Below, piece after piece: positions 18,438 through 27,612 of a stretch of 64,000 nucleotides of DNA. This DNA is from Mycolicibacterium sp. S2-37 (GTDB lineage Bacteria > Actinomycetota > Actinomycetes > Mycobacteriales > Mycobacteriaceae). The stretch covers positions 186,001-250,000 of the forward strand of contig NZ_JAFEVR010000015.1 of the NCBI RefSeq assembly GCF_017352375.1, in the 5' to 3' direction. Below the pieces are notes generated by a model. The model saw nothing but the letters and a program-made list of their open reading frames with translations. It was not told the DNA's origin and searched no databases. The stretch's first letter is position 1; each line of letters starts with the position of its first letter. The position numbers were made by a program, and so were the translations under genes.

Positions 18438-20327
18438 TCAGTCGGTCTCGTCGGGGAAGGCGTTGGCGACCTTCCCGCTGCGCAGGCTGCCGTCCAGGTA
18501 GGCCGACCGGCAGGCGCGCCGGCCGATCTTTCCGCTGGAGGTGCGTGGGATCGCCCCGGCCGGGGTGAGCAGCACGTCGCGCACCGTCACACCGTGGCGG
18601 ACGGCGATGGCCGCTCGGATGTCGTCGGCGATCGGCGCCATGTCCAGCTTGTGCGCACCCGGGGCCCGCTCGCCGACGATGACGAGCTGCTCGGAGGTGT
18701 CGTCGGGATTGCGCTTGAGGCCCGCGTGGGCGTTCTCGAACACCTCGTCGGGCAGCTGGTTGGCCGGAACCGAGAAGGCGGCGACGAATCCCGTGCGCAG
18801 GGCCTTGGTCGCCTCCTGGGCGGAGTACTCGAGGTCCTGCGGATAGTGGTTGCGGCCGTCGATGATCACCAGGTCCTTGACGCGGCCGGTGATGTAGAGG
18901 TCGCCCTCGTGGTAGGCGCCGTAGTCGCCGGTGCGCACCCAGGTCGCGTCGTCGGGCGCACCGGTGGCGTGGCTGGGTTCGGTGCGCGACTTGAGGGTGT
19001 TCTTGAAGGTGGCGCGCGTCTCCTCTTCCTTACCCCAGTAGCCGGTGCCCATGTTCTGGCCGCTGATCCAGATCTCGCCGATCTGGCCGTCGGGCAGCTC
19101 GGTGGCCGACTCGTGGTCCACGATGACCGCCCACTCCGCCACCCCGACCTTGCCTGCCGACGCCTGCGCGACGGCCTTGGGCGAATCCGGCGCGACCTCC
19201 ACGAAGCGGTGGTTGTTCAGCTGGTCGCGGTCGACGGTGATGATCTTGGGCGACTCGTTGACCGGCGTGGTGGACACGAACAGCGTCGCCTCGGCCAGCC
19301 CGTAGGACGGTTTGATCGCCTGCGGGCGGAACCCGTACGGGCCGAACGCCTCGTTGAAGTTGCGCACGGTGGCCGCGGAGATTGGCTCGCTGCCATTGAG
19401 CAGGGCCTTGACGTTGGACAGATCCAGCGGCGGTTCGCCGTCCTTGGGCAGTCCGCGCGCGGCGGCGTGGTCGAACGCGAAGTTCGGGGCGACGGAGATG
19501 ACGCCGCCGGTGTCGCCTTCCTTGCGCGCCATCTCCCGGATCCAGCGGCCGGGTCGGCGGACGAAGGCCGCCGGCGTCATGAAGGTGATGTAGTGGCCGA
19601 GCATCGGCGACAGCAGCACGGTGATCAGACCCATGTCGTGGAAGAACGGCAGCCAGGACACACCCCGGTCGCCCTCCTCGCCCTCGAGCGCCTCGATGAC
19701 CTGGACGACGTTGGTGGCCAGGTTGAGGTGGGTGATCTGCACGCCGGTCGGGATGCGGGTCGATCCGGAGGTGTACTGCAGGTAGGCGATGGTCTCCTGG
19801 TCGACGTCGACGGGCTCCCAGGTGGCGCCGACCTCGTCGGGCACTGCGTCGACGGCGATGACGCGCGGACGCTGGTTGGCCGGCCGGGTGCGGAAGAACT
19901 TGCGCACCCCCTCGGCGGCCTCGGTGGTGGTCAGGATCGCCGACGGGTGGCAGTCGTCGAGTACCGCGTGCAACCGGCCGACGTGGCCGGGCTCGTTGGG
20001 GTCGAACAGCGGCACCGCGATGCGGCCGGAGTAGAGGGTGCCGAAGAACGCGATGAGGTAGTCGAGGTTCTGCGGGCACAGGATCGCCACACGGTCACCG
20101 GGCTGGGTGACCTGCTGGAGTCGGGCGCCGATGGCGCGGTTGCGGGTACCGAAGTCGGCCCAGGCCAGATCGCGCGCGACGCCGTCGCGCTCGGTCGAGA
20201 AGTCCAGGAAGCGGTAGGCGAGTTTGTCCCCGCGCACCTTCGCCCACCGTTCGACGTGACGGACCAGGTTCCCGTTCTCGGGGAACTTGATCAATCCGTC
20301 CTTGATGAACGGGTTGTGAAAGGCCAT
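18438..20327 (-). CDS. fadD32: FadD32 long-chain fatty acyl-AMP ligase
   Basis: FadD32 activates meromycolic acid as acyl-AMP and loads it on the N-terminal carrier domain of Pks13. The 629 residues are usual for the family. Visible motifs are the P-loop YTSGSTRIPTGV near residue 180, the WLPFFHDMGL and SYGLAEAT segments, the adenylate-binding TGD motif, and the C-terminal Lys in SSGKIGRR. The ATG at 20327 is preceded by AGGAGAG. It is the first gene of the fadD32-pks13-accD4 unit. The locus is essential in mycobacteria and includes targets of inhibitors under development. Confidence 0.97.
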   Translation of the reverse strand: MAFHNPFIKDGLIKFPENGNLVRHVERWAKVRGDKLAYRFLDFSTERDGVARDLAWADFGTRNRAIGARLQQVTQPGDRVAILCPQNLDYLIAFFGTLYSGRIAVPLFDPNEPGHVGRLHAVLDDCHPSAILTTTEAAEGVRKFFRTRPANQRPRVIAVDAVPDEVGATWEPVDVDQETIAYLQYTSGSTRIPTGVQITHLNLATNVVQVIEALEGEEGDRGVSWLPFFHDMGLITVLLSPMLGHYITFMTPAAFVRRPGRWIREMARKEGDTGGVISVAPNFAFDHAAARGLPKDGEPPLDLSNVKALLNGSEPISAATVRNFNEAFGPYGFRPQAIKPSYGLAEATLFVSTTPVNESPKIITVDRDQLNNHRFVEVAPDSPKAVAQASAGKVGVAEWAVIVDHESATELPDGQIGEIWISGQNMGTGYWGKEEETRATFKNTLKSRTEPSHATGAPDDATWVRTGDYGAYHEGDLYITGRVKDLVIIDGRNHYPQDLEYSAQEATKALRTGFVAAFSVPANQLPDEVFENAHAGLKRNPDDTSEQLVIVGERAPGAHKLDMAPIADDIRAAIAVRHGVTVRDVLLTPAGAIPRTSSGKIGRRACRSAYLDGSLRSGKVANAFPDETD

Positions 20328-20565
20328 GTGACTCTCCTGTCAAGCCGCAGCGTTCTGCGCGGCTCCGTTTTCTCCACCGACGGAACGCTGCAGCGCCCGC
20401 CCCGGGTGGAGTGGGGGATCCGCGCGACCCCAAACCCTCCAAAGGCTACTCGGGCTGAAGCACGCGCCGACCTCGACGCAACGCGCCAACCATCGGTAGT
20501 TCAGTCTTAGTTTTCTCTTAATGTAATGCGCCTGCAAGCACGCGCCAAATCAACTTGGTCACGTG
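20328..20565. other. Intergenic region upstream of fadD32
   Basis: These 238 bp lie between culp6 and fadD32, both on the minus strand. Around 20495-20530 the sequence is clearly more AT-rich than its surroundings, which fits a promoter for the mycolate operon. No exact -35/-10 pair was assigned and no ORF was supported here. Confidence 0.4.
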
Positions 20566-21573
20566 TCAACCATGTTTTGGTTGCGGTGCGTTCTCGAGCA
20601 GGTTCCGGGCCCAGTTCAGCGTCCATTGCGTCGCGGACTGTCCGTCGACGTTCCAGAACTGCGGTGTGGCGTACATCGCGTGGATCGGCTGGCCGGCGCC
20701 TCCGGCGAGGGTCTCCAGCGTCTGTGGCAGGTTGACGATCGAGAACGCCGACTCGGGCGCCGCGCAGATCAGATCCCCCGGTGCGCAGATCTCGAAGGTG
20801 CGGTCGTTGAGCTGTCCGAAGCCGCCGGGCCGTGGGCCCGACATCGTCAGCCCCAGCGCCGAGAGGGTCGGCACCTCGGCCAGCGTGACCTCCGCACCCA
20901 CCCCGGGCGGATTCGGCCCGACATCCTGGCCCACCCCGGTCTGGCGGCGGCCGTCGGCGATGGCCGTCACGCCGAGCACCAGATCCTGGTCGATGGGCCC
21001 ACGGCCGTTGCCGATGTCACTGGCGAGGTCGCCGGCGATCACGGCGCCCTGGGAGAACCCGACGATCACGTAACTGGTCAGTGGGCAGCGGTTGTTCATG
21101 TCGGTCAGCGCCTTGACCGCGGCCTGGGTGCCCTCCGACCGGCTGTCGTTGTAGGACATCTGCTTGTCGGCCGAGAACGGATTGTGGAACTGCGCGGTGT
21201 ACGGGACGGTGTAGATCTCCACCCGGGATGTGTCGAACTCGGCGCGCAGGGGGTTGGTCACGTTGAGCAACAGCGCGATCGGGAACTGGGTCGGGTTGAA
21301 CGGGTCGAGCTGCGGCGACGACTCCCAGGTGCCCGGGATCGACAGCAGCTGCACGTCCGGGCAGCTCGCGTCCTGGAACTCGGGTCGCGGCTTACCGGTG
21401 GACGGTGCGCTGGTCGGCGGCACGGCCGAGGGCGGCAGCGCCGTCTGCGGGGTGTCGGGTCTGCGCATCACCACGACGATGATCGCGACCACGAGCACCA
21501 CCACAAGCACCATCGCCCCGGCCGCGGCCAGGGCGAGGATGCGGTGACGCTTTCGTCGGCTGTTCTTCGCCAT
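20566..21573 (-). CDS. Culp6-type cutinase-like lipase/thioesterase (Rv3802c homologue)
   Basis: This is a membrane-anchored serine esterase of the cutinase-like family, with phospholipase/thioesterase activity in the M. tuberculosis homologue and a role in envelope lipid metabolism. Of 335 residues, an N-terminal basic segment precedes one membrane helix (about 12-36) and a Pro/Ser/Thr stalk. The alpha/beta-hydrolase domain follows, with nucleophile motif GFSQG (about residue 175). Cysteine pairs (SCPDV, NNRCPL, EICAPGDLICAA) resemble cutinase disulfides. It lies between the DUF732 gene (9 bp away) and fadD32, the conserved position in mycobacteria. Confidence 0.88.
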   Translation of the reverse strand: MAKNSRRKRHRILALAAAGAMVLVVVLVVAIIVVVMRRPDTPQTALPPSAVPPTSAPSTGKPRPEFQDASCPDVQLLSIPGTWESSPQLDPFNPTQFPIALLLNVTNPLRAEFDTSRVEIYTVPYTAQFHNPFSADKQMSYNDSRSEGTQAAVKALTDMNNRCPLTSYVIVGFSQGAVIAGDLASDIGNGRGPIDQDLVLGVTAIADGRRQTGVGQDVGPNPPGVGAEVTLAEVPTLSALGLTMSGPRPGGFGQLNDRTFEICAPGDLICAAPESAFSIVNLPQTLETLAGGAGQPIHAMYATPQFWNVDGQSATQWTLNWARNLLENAPQPKHG

Positions 21574-21582
21574 GTTCTCCTA

Positions 21583-22080
21583 CTAGCAGAGTCGTTCGGT
21601 TGCGATGCGAATGTAGTCGGCCGTCACCGTGTCGACCTCACCCCTGGTGATGGCCGCCGTCGGCGGACGGACCGCGCGCACATCGCTGCGCACCAGCGGC
21701 ACGATGAAATCCCACACCGCCTGATCGGACTGTTTCGCGGCGCGGGCCTGGCAGACCGAGGATCCGATGCTCAGGGCGCGCAGTTCGCTGCTCGAGGCAA
21801 CGCCCGCGGCGGCCAGGTCGTCGAGATAGATCCGCTGCTCCCGGGTGACCCGTAGCGCGCCGGCGCTGCTGGACGCATCCGGCGCCTCGGGCAGGTCGCC
21901 GGCCTGTACCGGTGAGTCGGTCTGCGGCGAGCCGGCGGGCGACAGCGGCTCGCGGCCGACCACGTCGGCGCAGGCGACCGGTGTCAGCGCGCAGGCAGCC
22001 AACAGAACGGCCGATGCGTGGCGCCGGAGCCGGCGGATGCGCTCACTTCCACGCCACGCCGTCAGAACCGTCTGCTGCAC
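21583..22080 (-). CDS. DUF732-like exported protein
   Basis: The product of 165 residues has an N-terminal basic and hydrophobic export signal (about 15-40) ending in VACAD, which could be a non-canonical lipobox with Cys38. A Pro/Ser-rich spacer follows, then a small alpha-helical domain (about 82-165) with two cysteines (SVCQA and the terminal ERLC), as in DUF732 proteins common in mycobacteria. GTG 22080 is chosen because TACCGT lies 6 nt upstream on the same strand. The function is unknown; it sits between fbpD and culp6. Confidence 0.65.
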   Translation of the reverse strand: MQQTVLTAWRGSERIRRLRRHASAVLLAACALTPVACADVVGREPLSPAGSPQTDSPVQAGDLPEAPDASSSAGALRVTREQRIYLDDLAAAGVASSSELRALSIGSSVCQARAAKQSDQAVWDFIVPLVRSDVRAVRPPTAAITRGEVDTVTADYIRIATERLC

Positions 22081-22086
22081 CCCACC

Positions 22087-22092
22087 ACGGTA
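22087..22092 (-). promoter_or_regulatory. Candidate -10 for the DUF732 gene
   Basis: TACCGT on the minus strand, 6 nt before GTG 22080. Confidence 0.4.
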
Positions 22093-22142
22093 CCGGCTGC
22101 CGAAAGCTGGTCTGAGCCAGCGACATCGCGAAATGCCAACCT

Positions 22143-23030
22143 CTACCGGATTGCGGCCACCAGTTCGCCGGACAGTGCGGCCAGCTGCGGCGCCCAGCTG
22201 CCCCAGCCGTGCTCGCCGGCAGTCGGGAAGTCGAAGTGACCGTTACTGCCACCGACGGCGCGGTAGTGCTGGTAGAAGGCCCGCGCGCTGCCCTGGGCCT
22301 GGTCGCAGTAGCCGATCATCGCGGCGGGGTCCACGCAGTTGGTGGTTGCCGGGCTGTAGATCCACAGCCGGGTGTTGTTGTTGGCGAGCAGCTGGATGTG
22401 CACGTCGGGGTCGTGCCACTTCCACCGGCCGAGCTGGGGCAGACCCCACATGTTGCGGGTGTCGACGCCGCCGTAACGCATCAGGCCGGCGGTGATCGCG
22501 CCGTTCATGGCGGTGGCCGACGGGGTCAGGAAGCCCGACATGGATCCGGCGTAGCGGAACCGGTCGGGATGGAACGTGGCCATCATCAGGGCGCCGGTGC
22601 CGCCCTGGGCCGCGCCCACGATGCCGTGGCCGCCGGGCGACAGACCCTTGTTGGCGGCCAGCCAGTCCGGCAGTTCGCTGGACAGGAACGTCTCCCACTG
22701 GCGGCTGCCGTCCTGCTCCCAGTTCGTGTAGAGGCTCCACGCGCCGCCCGCGGGCGCGGCGACCGAGACGCCCTTGCCGGCGAAGGTGTTCATCGCGTTG
22801 CCCGCGGTCACCCAGTTGCTCACGTCGGGTGCGGCGTTGAAGGCGTCGAGCAGGAAGACCGCATGGGGGCCGCCGCCCTGGAACGCGACGGGGATGGCGC
22901 GGCCCATCGCCGCCGACGGCACCATCAGGAACTCGACGGCATCGGCCTTGGCGGCGGAGACCTCGGTGGCCGACCACAATCCGGCGGCCAGAGCCACCGT
23001 CATGATCGCCCGCAACAACCCACGCATCAT
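22143..23030 (-). CDS. fbpD: FbpD/MPT51-type antigen 85 paralogue lacking the catalytic serine
   Basis: This secreted alpha/beta-hydrolase-fold protein is of the antigen 85 family. Its 295 residues begin with a signal peptide ending near SAAKADA, followed by the family start EFLMVPSAAMGR. Where the mycolyltransferases have GLSMAG, it has GAAQGG, so the nucleophilic serine is missing; this matches MPT51, thought to be a non-enzymatic, matrix-binding protein. The start could be either of two adjacent ATGs (23030 or 23027). It lies downstream of fbpA in the same orientation, separated by a strong hairpin, so it probably has its own promoter. Confidence 0.9.
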   Translation of the reverse strand: MMRGLLRAIMTVALAAGLWSATEVSAAKADAVEFLMVPSAAMGRAIPVAFQGGGPHAVFLLDAFNAAPDVSNWVTAGNAMNTFAGKGVSVAAPAGGAWSLYTNWEQDGSRQWETFLSSELPDWLAANKGLSPGGHGIVGAAQGGTGALMMATFHPDRFRYAGSMSGFLTPSATAMNGAITAGLMRYGGVDTRNMWGLPQLGRWKWHDPDVHIQLLANNNTRLWIYSPATTNCVDPAAMIGYCDQAQGSARAFYQHYRAVGGSNGHFDFPTAGEHGWGSWAPQLAALSGELVAAIR

Positions 23031-23134
23031 CTTCGTCCACCCTCTTCAGGTTGCGATTCGCCTTGGCCCCGACCCCGTAGGAGAGTGAATCACACCCGCG
23101 CGACGGGGTGCATTCAAAACGGGCGCGAACGGCG

Positions 23135-23168
23135 GACGGCGGCGACCCCCGAGGGGATCGCCGCCGTC
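23135..23168 (-). terminator. Hairpin terminator after fbpA
   Basis: Perfect 11-bp arms GACGGCGGCGA (23135-23145) and TCGCCGCCGTC (23158-23168) enclose a loop that can pair further (CCCC with GGGG). It lies between the fbpA stop and fbpD, both on the minus strand. There is no U-tract. Confidence 0.65.
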
Positions 23169-23186
23169 AGCGGATCGTTCTGTCGC

Positions 23187-24248
23187 TCAGCCGGCCGGTG
23201 CCGGGGCAGGCGCACCCGGCGGGGCCGGGGACGGCTGCGGGGTGGCACCCAGCACACGCTGGATGTCGGGCTTCATCTGCTGGAGCTGCTGGCCCCAGTA
23301 CTCCCAGCTGTGCGTACCGGCGGCCGGGAAGTTGAAGACGCCGTTCTTGCCGCCCGCGGCGATGTACTTCTCCTGGAACGTCTCGTTCGTCCGCAGGGTG
23401 AAGCCCTCGAGGAACTTCGCGTTGAAGTTGTCGCCGGCGATCTGGCCGTTGATGTCGCCCGGCTTGCCGTTGCCGCAGAACACCCAGATGCGGGTGTTGT
23501 TGGCGACGAGGCGGTCGATGTTGACCATGGGGTCGTTGCGCTTCCAGGCCGGATCGCTCGACGGGCCCCACATGTCCTCGGACTTGTAGCCGCCGGCGTC
23601 ACCCATGGACAGGCCGACCAGCATGGGCCACCAGCCCTCGGACAGGTTCAGGAAGCCCGACAGCGACGCCGCGTACTGGAACTGCTGCGGGTAGTAGATC
23701 GCCAGCGTCATCGCGGCCGAACCGGCCATCGACAGACCGACGGCGGCGGTGCGGCTGGAGTTCACACCGCGCTGCGACGCCAGGTAGGCGGGCAGCTCGG
23801 AGGTCAGGAAGGTCTCCCACTTGTAGGTGGAGCAACCGGCCTTACCGCACGCCGGCTTGTACCAGTCGGCGTAGAAGCTGGACTGGCCGCCGACGGGCAT
23901 GACCACCGACAGACCCGAGTCCAGGTACCACTCGAATGCCGCGGTGTTGATGTCCCAGCCGCTGAAGTCTTCCTGGGCACGCAGACCGTCGAGCAGGTAG
24001 ACGCTCGGGGAGTTCGGTCCGCCGCTCTGGAACTGGACCTTGATGTCGCGGCCCATGCCCGCGGACGGAACCATGAGGTATTCGACCGGCAGACCCGGAC
24101 GCGAGAACGCCCCGGCGGTCGCCGAACCTCCCGCGACGCCGACCAGACCGGGCACTACGGCCATTGCCGTGACCATGGCCATGGCGCCGATCCCCAGCCG
24201 GCGCGGCACGGCCTTCACCGCATCGCGCATCTTCCCAACCAAACTCAT
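23187..24248 (-). CDS. fbpA: Antigen 85A mycolyltransferase
   Basis: Antigen 85A is a secreted trehalose-dimycolate/arabinogalactan mycolyltransferase that also binds fibronectin. From ATG 24248 there are 353 residues: a long signal peptide (about 1-45) ending near ATAGA, the mature start FSRPGLPVEYL, and the nucleophile motif GLSMAG. The strongly conserved WETFLTSELP and FSGWDINTAAFEW segments and a His near HSWEYWG complete the family picture. The open frame extends upstream, but ATG 24248 is preceded by GGTAGGGG and matches the family length; the extension has no export signal. A Pro/Ala tail ends the protein. It uses the mycolates made by the Pks13 cluster next to it. Confidence 0.95.
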   Translation of the reverse strand: MSLVGKMRDAVKAVPRRLGIGAMAMVTAMAVVPGLVGVAGGSATAGAFSRPGLPVEYLMVPSAGMGRDIKVQFQSGGPNSPSVYLLDGLRAQEDFSGWDINTAAFEWYLDSGLSVVMPVGGQSSFYADWYKPACGKAGCSTYKWETFLTSELPAYLASQRGVNSSRTAAVGLSMAGSAAMTLAIYYPQQFQYAASLSGFLNLSEGWWPMLVGLSMGDAGGYKSEDMWGPSSDPAWKRNDPMVNIDRLVANNTRIWVFCGNGKPGDINGQIAGDNFNAKFLEGFTLRTNETFQEKYIAAGGKNGVFNFPAAGTHSWEYWGQQLQQMKPDIQRVLGATPQPSPAPPGAPAPAPAG

Positions 24249-24728
24249 ACCCCTACCTATCCCATCTGTCGTGAGCGCAGCCGGTCGCCGGTCGGAACCG
24301 GACCCGGGCCGCGTTGCTCGTGTAGTCAACCACACGAATATGTGATCGTTCTTTCCCGCGGTCGGGCCGTTACCGCCTCGTCGCCGTTGATCTCGGCGGC
24401 CCGTCCGTACGTCGGGACGCGCGATCGCGTCCCTCTCAATTCCCGCGTCCGCGCAGGCCCGCGGGGAAAACCGGTGGTGAAGCCCTTGCCGGTCGCCAGC
24501 CGCGGCCGAACCGTCGGCGCGCGCGCCGACGGCGGCGCAAAGTGGTGCCGCGGCGTCGGGCGTGGCGTAGATCACATTGCGATGATCAGCCGGGCGAAGG
24601 CGCGTCGTGCTAGGCATCTGCGCTCCTCACTGTCGTCCGGGCAGCGTTCATCGCGGTGTGCGAGACACACCCGCCATGGGTATCGCACCGAGATGTCTTC
24701 GCCGTTACACCCGCGGGGTCTGCTGCTG
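24249..24728. other. Long intergenic region upstream of fbpA
   Basis: These 480 bp separate aftB and fbpA, both on the minus strand. No credible gene was seen. It should contain the fbpA promoter and leader. An imperfect operator-like inverted repeat is present at 24318-24337. Confidence 0.5.
24318..24337. promoter_or_regulatory. Operator-like inverted repeat upstream of fbpA
   Basis: TCGTGT (24318-24323), an 8-nt spacer, then ACACGA (24332-24337). The spacer region read on the minus strand contains TTGACT, a possible -35 element. The binding protein is unknown. Confidence 0.3.
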
Positions 24729-26675
24729 TCACGGACCCGTCGCCGGGAGGCCGGTGTATTCCGGGGGCCGGTCGGCGTCGACCGGTTCGGGGATCGGCAG
24801 ACCGCAGCGGATGAGGTCGTACCGGGGCACCCGGTCGATGCGGTACTGGGTCAGTTCGTAGGCGTGCAGGAAGTTCGACAGGAAGCGGCGCGGACCCAGC
24901 GGGGCGCGCACCGATGTCAGCATGGCCTCGGTGGCCGGGCACTTCAGCGCGGCCTCGGCTTGGGCCACCCACTCCTCGTCCAGGTAGACCGGCAGGTACT
25001 CCTCGGTCTTGAGGAAGGGGCCCTCGGCGACGGCCCAGTCCGGGAAGAGGTTCTTGTCGTGGCCGATGCGGCCGTTCTCCAGGCGGCGGGTGTGCGCGGC
25101 CAGCGGATTGGCCAGGCCGATCTGGTCGATCACCCGGACGTCGAGGCCCACGTTCATCCCGACCATGCCGAGGTTGGTGAAGAACACGGTGTGTGGGCCG
25201 ACCCAGTTGGGCGGCACGTCCGGTGGCGGCGGCACGGCGGGCACGACGTCCCACATGTCGTAGTTGCCGGCAGGCAGCAGCAGCGCGCCGTCGGGGGTGT
25301 TGTCCAGCGCCACCAGCATGGCCCGCATCCGGGGGTAGTCCAGGTAGTCGGCGGCGGTCAGCGGATGGGCGTGGCCGGTGGCCTGTGCGTAGAACCGGCG
25401 CTCGTCGACGATCCCGGTGTCGGTGACCTTGGTGGCGTCCGGGCCCATCCCGGGCGCGTTGGCCGCCCACAGCGACCAGCCGGCGATGGCCAGCCACAGC
25501 ACGCTGGTCACACCCGCGAGCAGGTAGCCGGTCCCCCGCTGCAGCCGGGCGCCGTCGGGCAGCGCGAGCGGAATCACCGCCACCGGCAGCAGCAGGCAGA
25601 ACAGCGGGGTGAGCAGCACCCTGCCGTGCATGAAGTCACCGCCCTGACGCACCCAGTAGAGGGCCTGCAACGCGCCGCTGAGCAGGATGAACGCGACGAC
25701 CGCCGGGGGACTCTGCACCAGCCGGGCCAGCCGCGTGTATCCGGGCGCCGACCGGTGCCGCACCCAGCCGGACCGGCCCGGCCTGCTGCGCATGAACAGC
25801 AGTACCGCGCCGAGGAGGGCGACCAGCACCAACGGAAGCCACAGCGCATACGGGTCGACGAAGTTGGTCAGATAGGTCAGGCCCTGCGACCACTTGGCAC
25901 CCGATGCGTCCTTCGCGACCGCGGTGCCGGGCACGATCAGGGCGTAGTACCCCATCCGGAAGATCTGGTACGCCACCGGGACGAGCCCGCCGGCGACGAC
26001 GATCAGCGCGCGACGGCGCCAGGTGCGGGCCGCCACCAGCTGCATGATCAGGGCGCCGCCACCGATCAGCGCCAGCTCCGGCCGGACCAGCACGCTCATG
26101 CCGGCGACGAAGGCGAGCGCCGCCGCGAAGCGCCGGCTGACCGGCGATCGGTAGGCCTCGCCCGGGTACTCGCGCAGCGCCTGTGACCAGCGCACCAGCA
26201 TCCACCAGAGCCCGCCCAGGTACGTCAGGACCAGACCGTTCTCCAGCCCGGAGGTGGCGAAGTCACGGGCCGGTGGGACCGCGATGTACACCAGAACGCC
26301 CGCGGGCAGCAGCACGGCGCGACGGCCGCGCAGGCTGGGCGCGTACAGCCGGGCGGTGCCCAGCATGGCCAGCACCACCCCGAGCACGCTCAGCACCAGC
26401 GCGAACGTCAGCGCGACGTACTCCAGCTGCACCGAGCCGCCGACCCATGCACCGAAGGTGATCAGATACGACCACACCGTCGAGGTGTTGGCCTCGACCC
26501 GCTCTCCGGCGTTGAACACCGGCCCGTTCCCGGCGAGCAGGTTGCGCACGGTGCGCAGCACGATCAGCCCGTCGTCGGCGATCCACCGGCGCTGCCACGC
26601 GCCCCAGCCGAACAGGGCCGCGACCACGACGACGCCCACCCACAGGCTCAGCCGGGTCGCGGCGGCGCGCGGCAT
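24729..26675 (-). CDS. aftB: AftB terminal beta-1,2-arabinofuranosyltransferase
   Basis: AftB caps arabinan with terminal beta-(1,2) arabinofuranose, the site of mycolylation. From ATG 26675 there are 648 residues. The first helix is followed by QRRWIADDGLI, the acidic pair expected in a GT-C first periplasmic loop (about residues 35-36), then a multi-pass core to about residue 415 and a soluble C-terminal domain. GTG 26678 is an equally possible start; longer upstream extensions would run into ubiA. The position between fbpA and ubiA is conserved. It uses decaprenylphosphoryl-arabinose made with help of UbiA. Confidence 0.93.
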   Translation of the reverse strand: MPRAAATRLSLWVGVVVVAALFGWGAWQRRWIADDGLIVLRTVRNLLAGNGPVFNAGERVEANTSTVWSYLITFGAWVGGSVQLEYVALTFALVLSVLGVVLAMLGTARLYAPSLRGRRAVLLPAGVLVYIAVPPARDFATSGLENGLVLTYLGGLWWMLVRWSQALREYPGEAYRSPVSRRFAAALAFVAGMSVLVRPELALIGGGALIMQLVAARTWRRRALIVVAGGLVPVAYQIFRMGYYALIVPGTAVAKDASGAKWSQGLTYLTNFVDPYALWLPLVLVALLGAVLLFMRSRPGRSGWVRHRSAPGYTRLARLVQSPPAVVAFILLSGALQALYWVRQGGDFMHGRVLLTPLFCLLLPVAVIPLALPDGARLQRGTGYLLAGVTSVLWLAIAGWSLWAANAPGMGPDATKVTDTGIVDERRFYAQATGHAHPLTAADYLDYPRMRAMLVALDNTPDGALLLPAGNYDMWDVVPAVPPPPDVPPNWVGPHTVFFTNLGMVGMNVGLDVRVIDQIGLANPLAAHTRRLENGRIGHDKNLFPDWAVAEGPFLKTEEYLPVYLDEEWVAQAEAALKCPATEAMLTSVRAPLGPRRFLSNFLHAYELTQYRIDRVPRYDLIRCGLPIPEPVDADRPPEYTGLPATGP

Positions 26676-26694
26676 CACCGGCAGCCGCCGCCCC

Positions 26695-27612
26695 TCAGCC
26701 GAAGAGAACGGCGGCACCGATGGTTCCGATCCACGCCACCGCCAGCAGCTGCAGCACCCGGTCGCGGAGCGCGATCTCCTCCGGTTCGCCGGCCATGCCG
26801 CCGTCGACGTCGACCGCATAGCGCAGCACGGCCACCGTGGTCGGGATGATGGTCACGGCGAACCAGCCGGCGTTGGCGCCATCGCGTTCGAAGGCCCACA
26901 GGCTGTAGCAGACCACCATCGCCGTCGCCGACAACGTCCAGACGAACCGCAGATAGCTGGTGGTGTAGCTCTCCAACGACTTGCGGATCTTGGCGCCGGT
27001 GCGCTCGGCCAGTTGCAGTTCGGCGTAGCGCTTACCGGCGGCCATGAACAACGAGCCGAAGGCCATCACGAGCAGGAACCACTGTGACAGCGGGATGTCC
27101 GCCGCGACGCCACCGGCGATCGCGCGGATCAGGAAGCCCGAGGAGACGATGCAGATGTCGAGTACGGCCTGGTGTTTGAGACCGAAGCAGTACGCCAGCT
27201 GGATCGCGATGTACACGGCCATCACGATCGCGAGGTCGGGCGTCACCAGCCACGAGATCGCCAGCGAGACGACCCCGAGCACCACGGCCATTCCGTAGGC
27301 CAGGCGCTCGGGCACCACACCGGCCGCGATGGGCCGGAATCGCTTGGTCGGATGCTGACGGTCGGCCTCCACGTCCCGGGCGTCGTTGATCAGGTAGATC
27401 GACGAGGCCGCCAGGCAGAACACCACGAACGCCAGCAGCACCTTGAGCAGTACGGTCCGGTAGTCGTAGGTGAACCGCTCGTCGCCGAGCGCCACGACCG
27501 GGGCCAGGAACACCAGGACGTTCTTCACCCACTGTCGCGGGCGCAGCGCCTTGACGATTCCGGCCGGCAGACTGCGCGGCGGGCCGGTGACGGGTGCGGC
27601 TTCTTCACTCAT
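26695..27612 (-). CDS. ubiA: UbiA decaprenyl-phosphate phosphoribosyltransferase
   Basis: UbiA transfers 5-phosphoribose from PRPP to decaprenyl phosphate, the first committed step to decaprenylphosphoryl-arabinose. The 305 residues contain about nine membrane helices and the two prenyltransferase motifs: NDARDVEADRQHPTKRFRP (about residues 72-90) and the second acidic region around DVDGGMAGEPEE. Close agreement with the M. tuberculosis protein, as recalled, supports the ATG at 27612. That ATG overlaps the TGA of the preceding phosphatase gene (ATGA, 27609-27612), so the two are coupled. Confidence 0.95.
   Translation of the reverse strand: MSEEAAPVTGPPRSLPAGIVKALRPRQWVKNVLVFLAPVVALGDERFTYDYRTVLLKVLLAFVVFCLAASSIYLINDARDVEADRQHPTKRFRPIAAGVVPERLAYGMAVVLGVVSLAISWLVTPDLAIVMAVYIAIQLAYCFGLKHQAVLDICIVSSGFLIRAIAGGVAADIPLSQWFLLVMAFGSLFMAAGKRYAELQLAERTGAKIRKSLESYTTSYLRFVWTLSATAMVVCYSLWAFERDGANAGWFAVTIIPTTVAVLRYAVDVDGGMAGEPEEIALRDRVLQLLAVAWIGTIGAAVLFG

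Noticed and set aside
22143..23030. FbpD as an active mycolyltransferase
   Set aside because: The nucleophile motif reads GAAQGG instead of GLSMAG, so the serine needed for transfer is absent.
24249..24617. Longer fbpA start in the upstream frame
   Set aside because: The extension has no signal peptide and would displace the clear export signal that follows ATG 24248.
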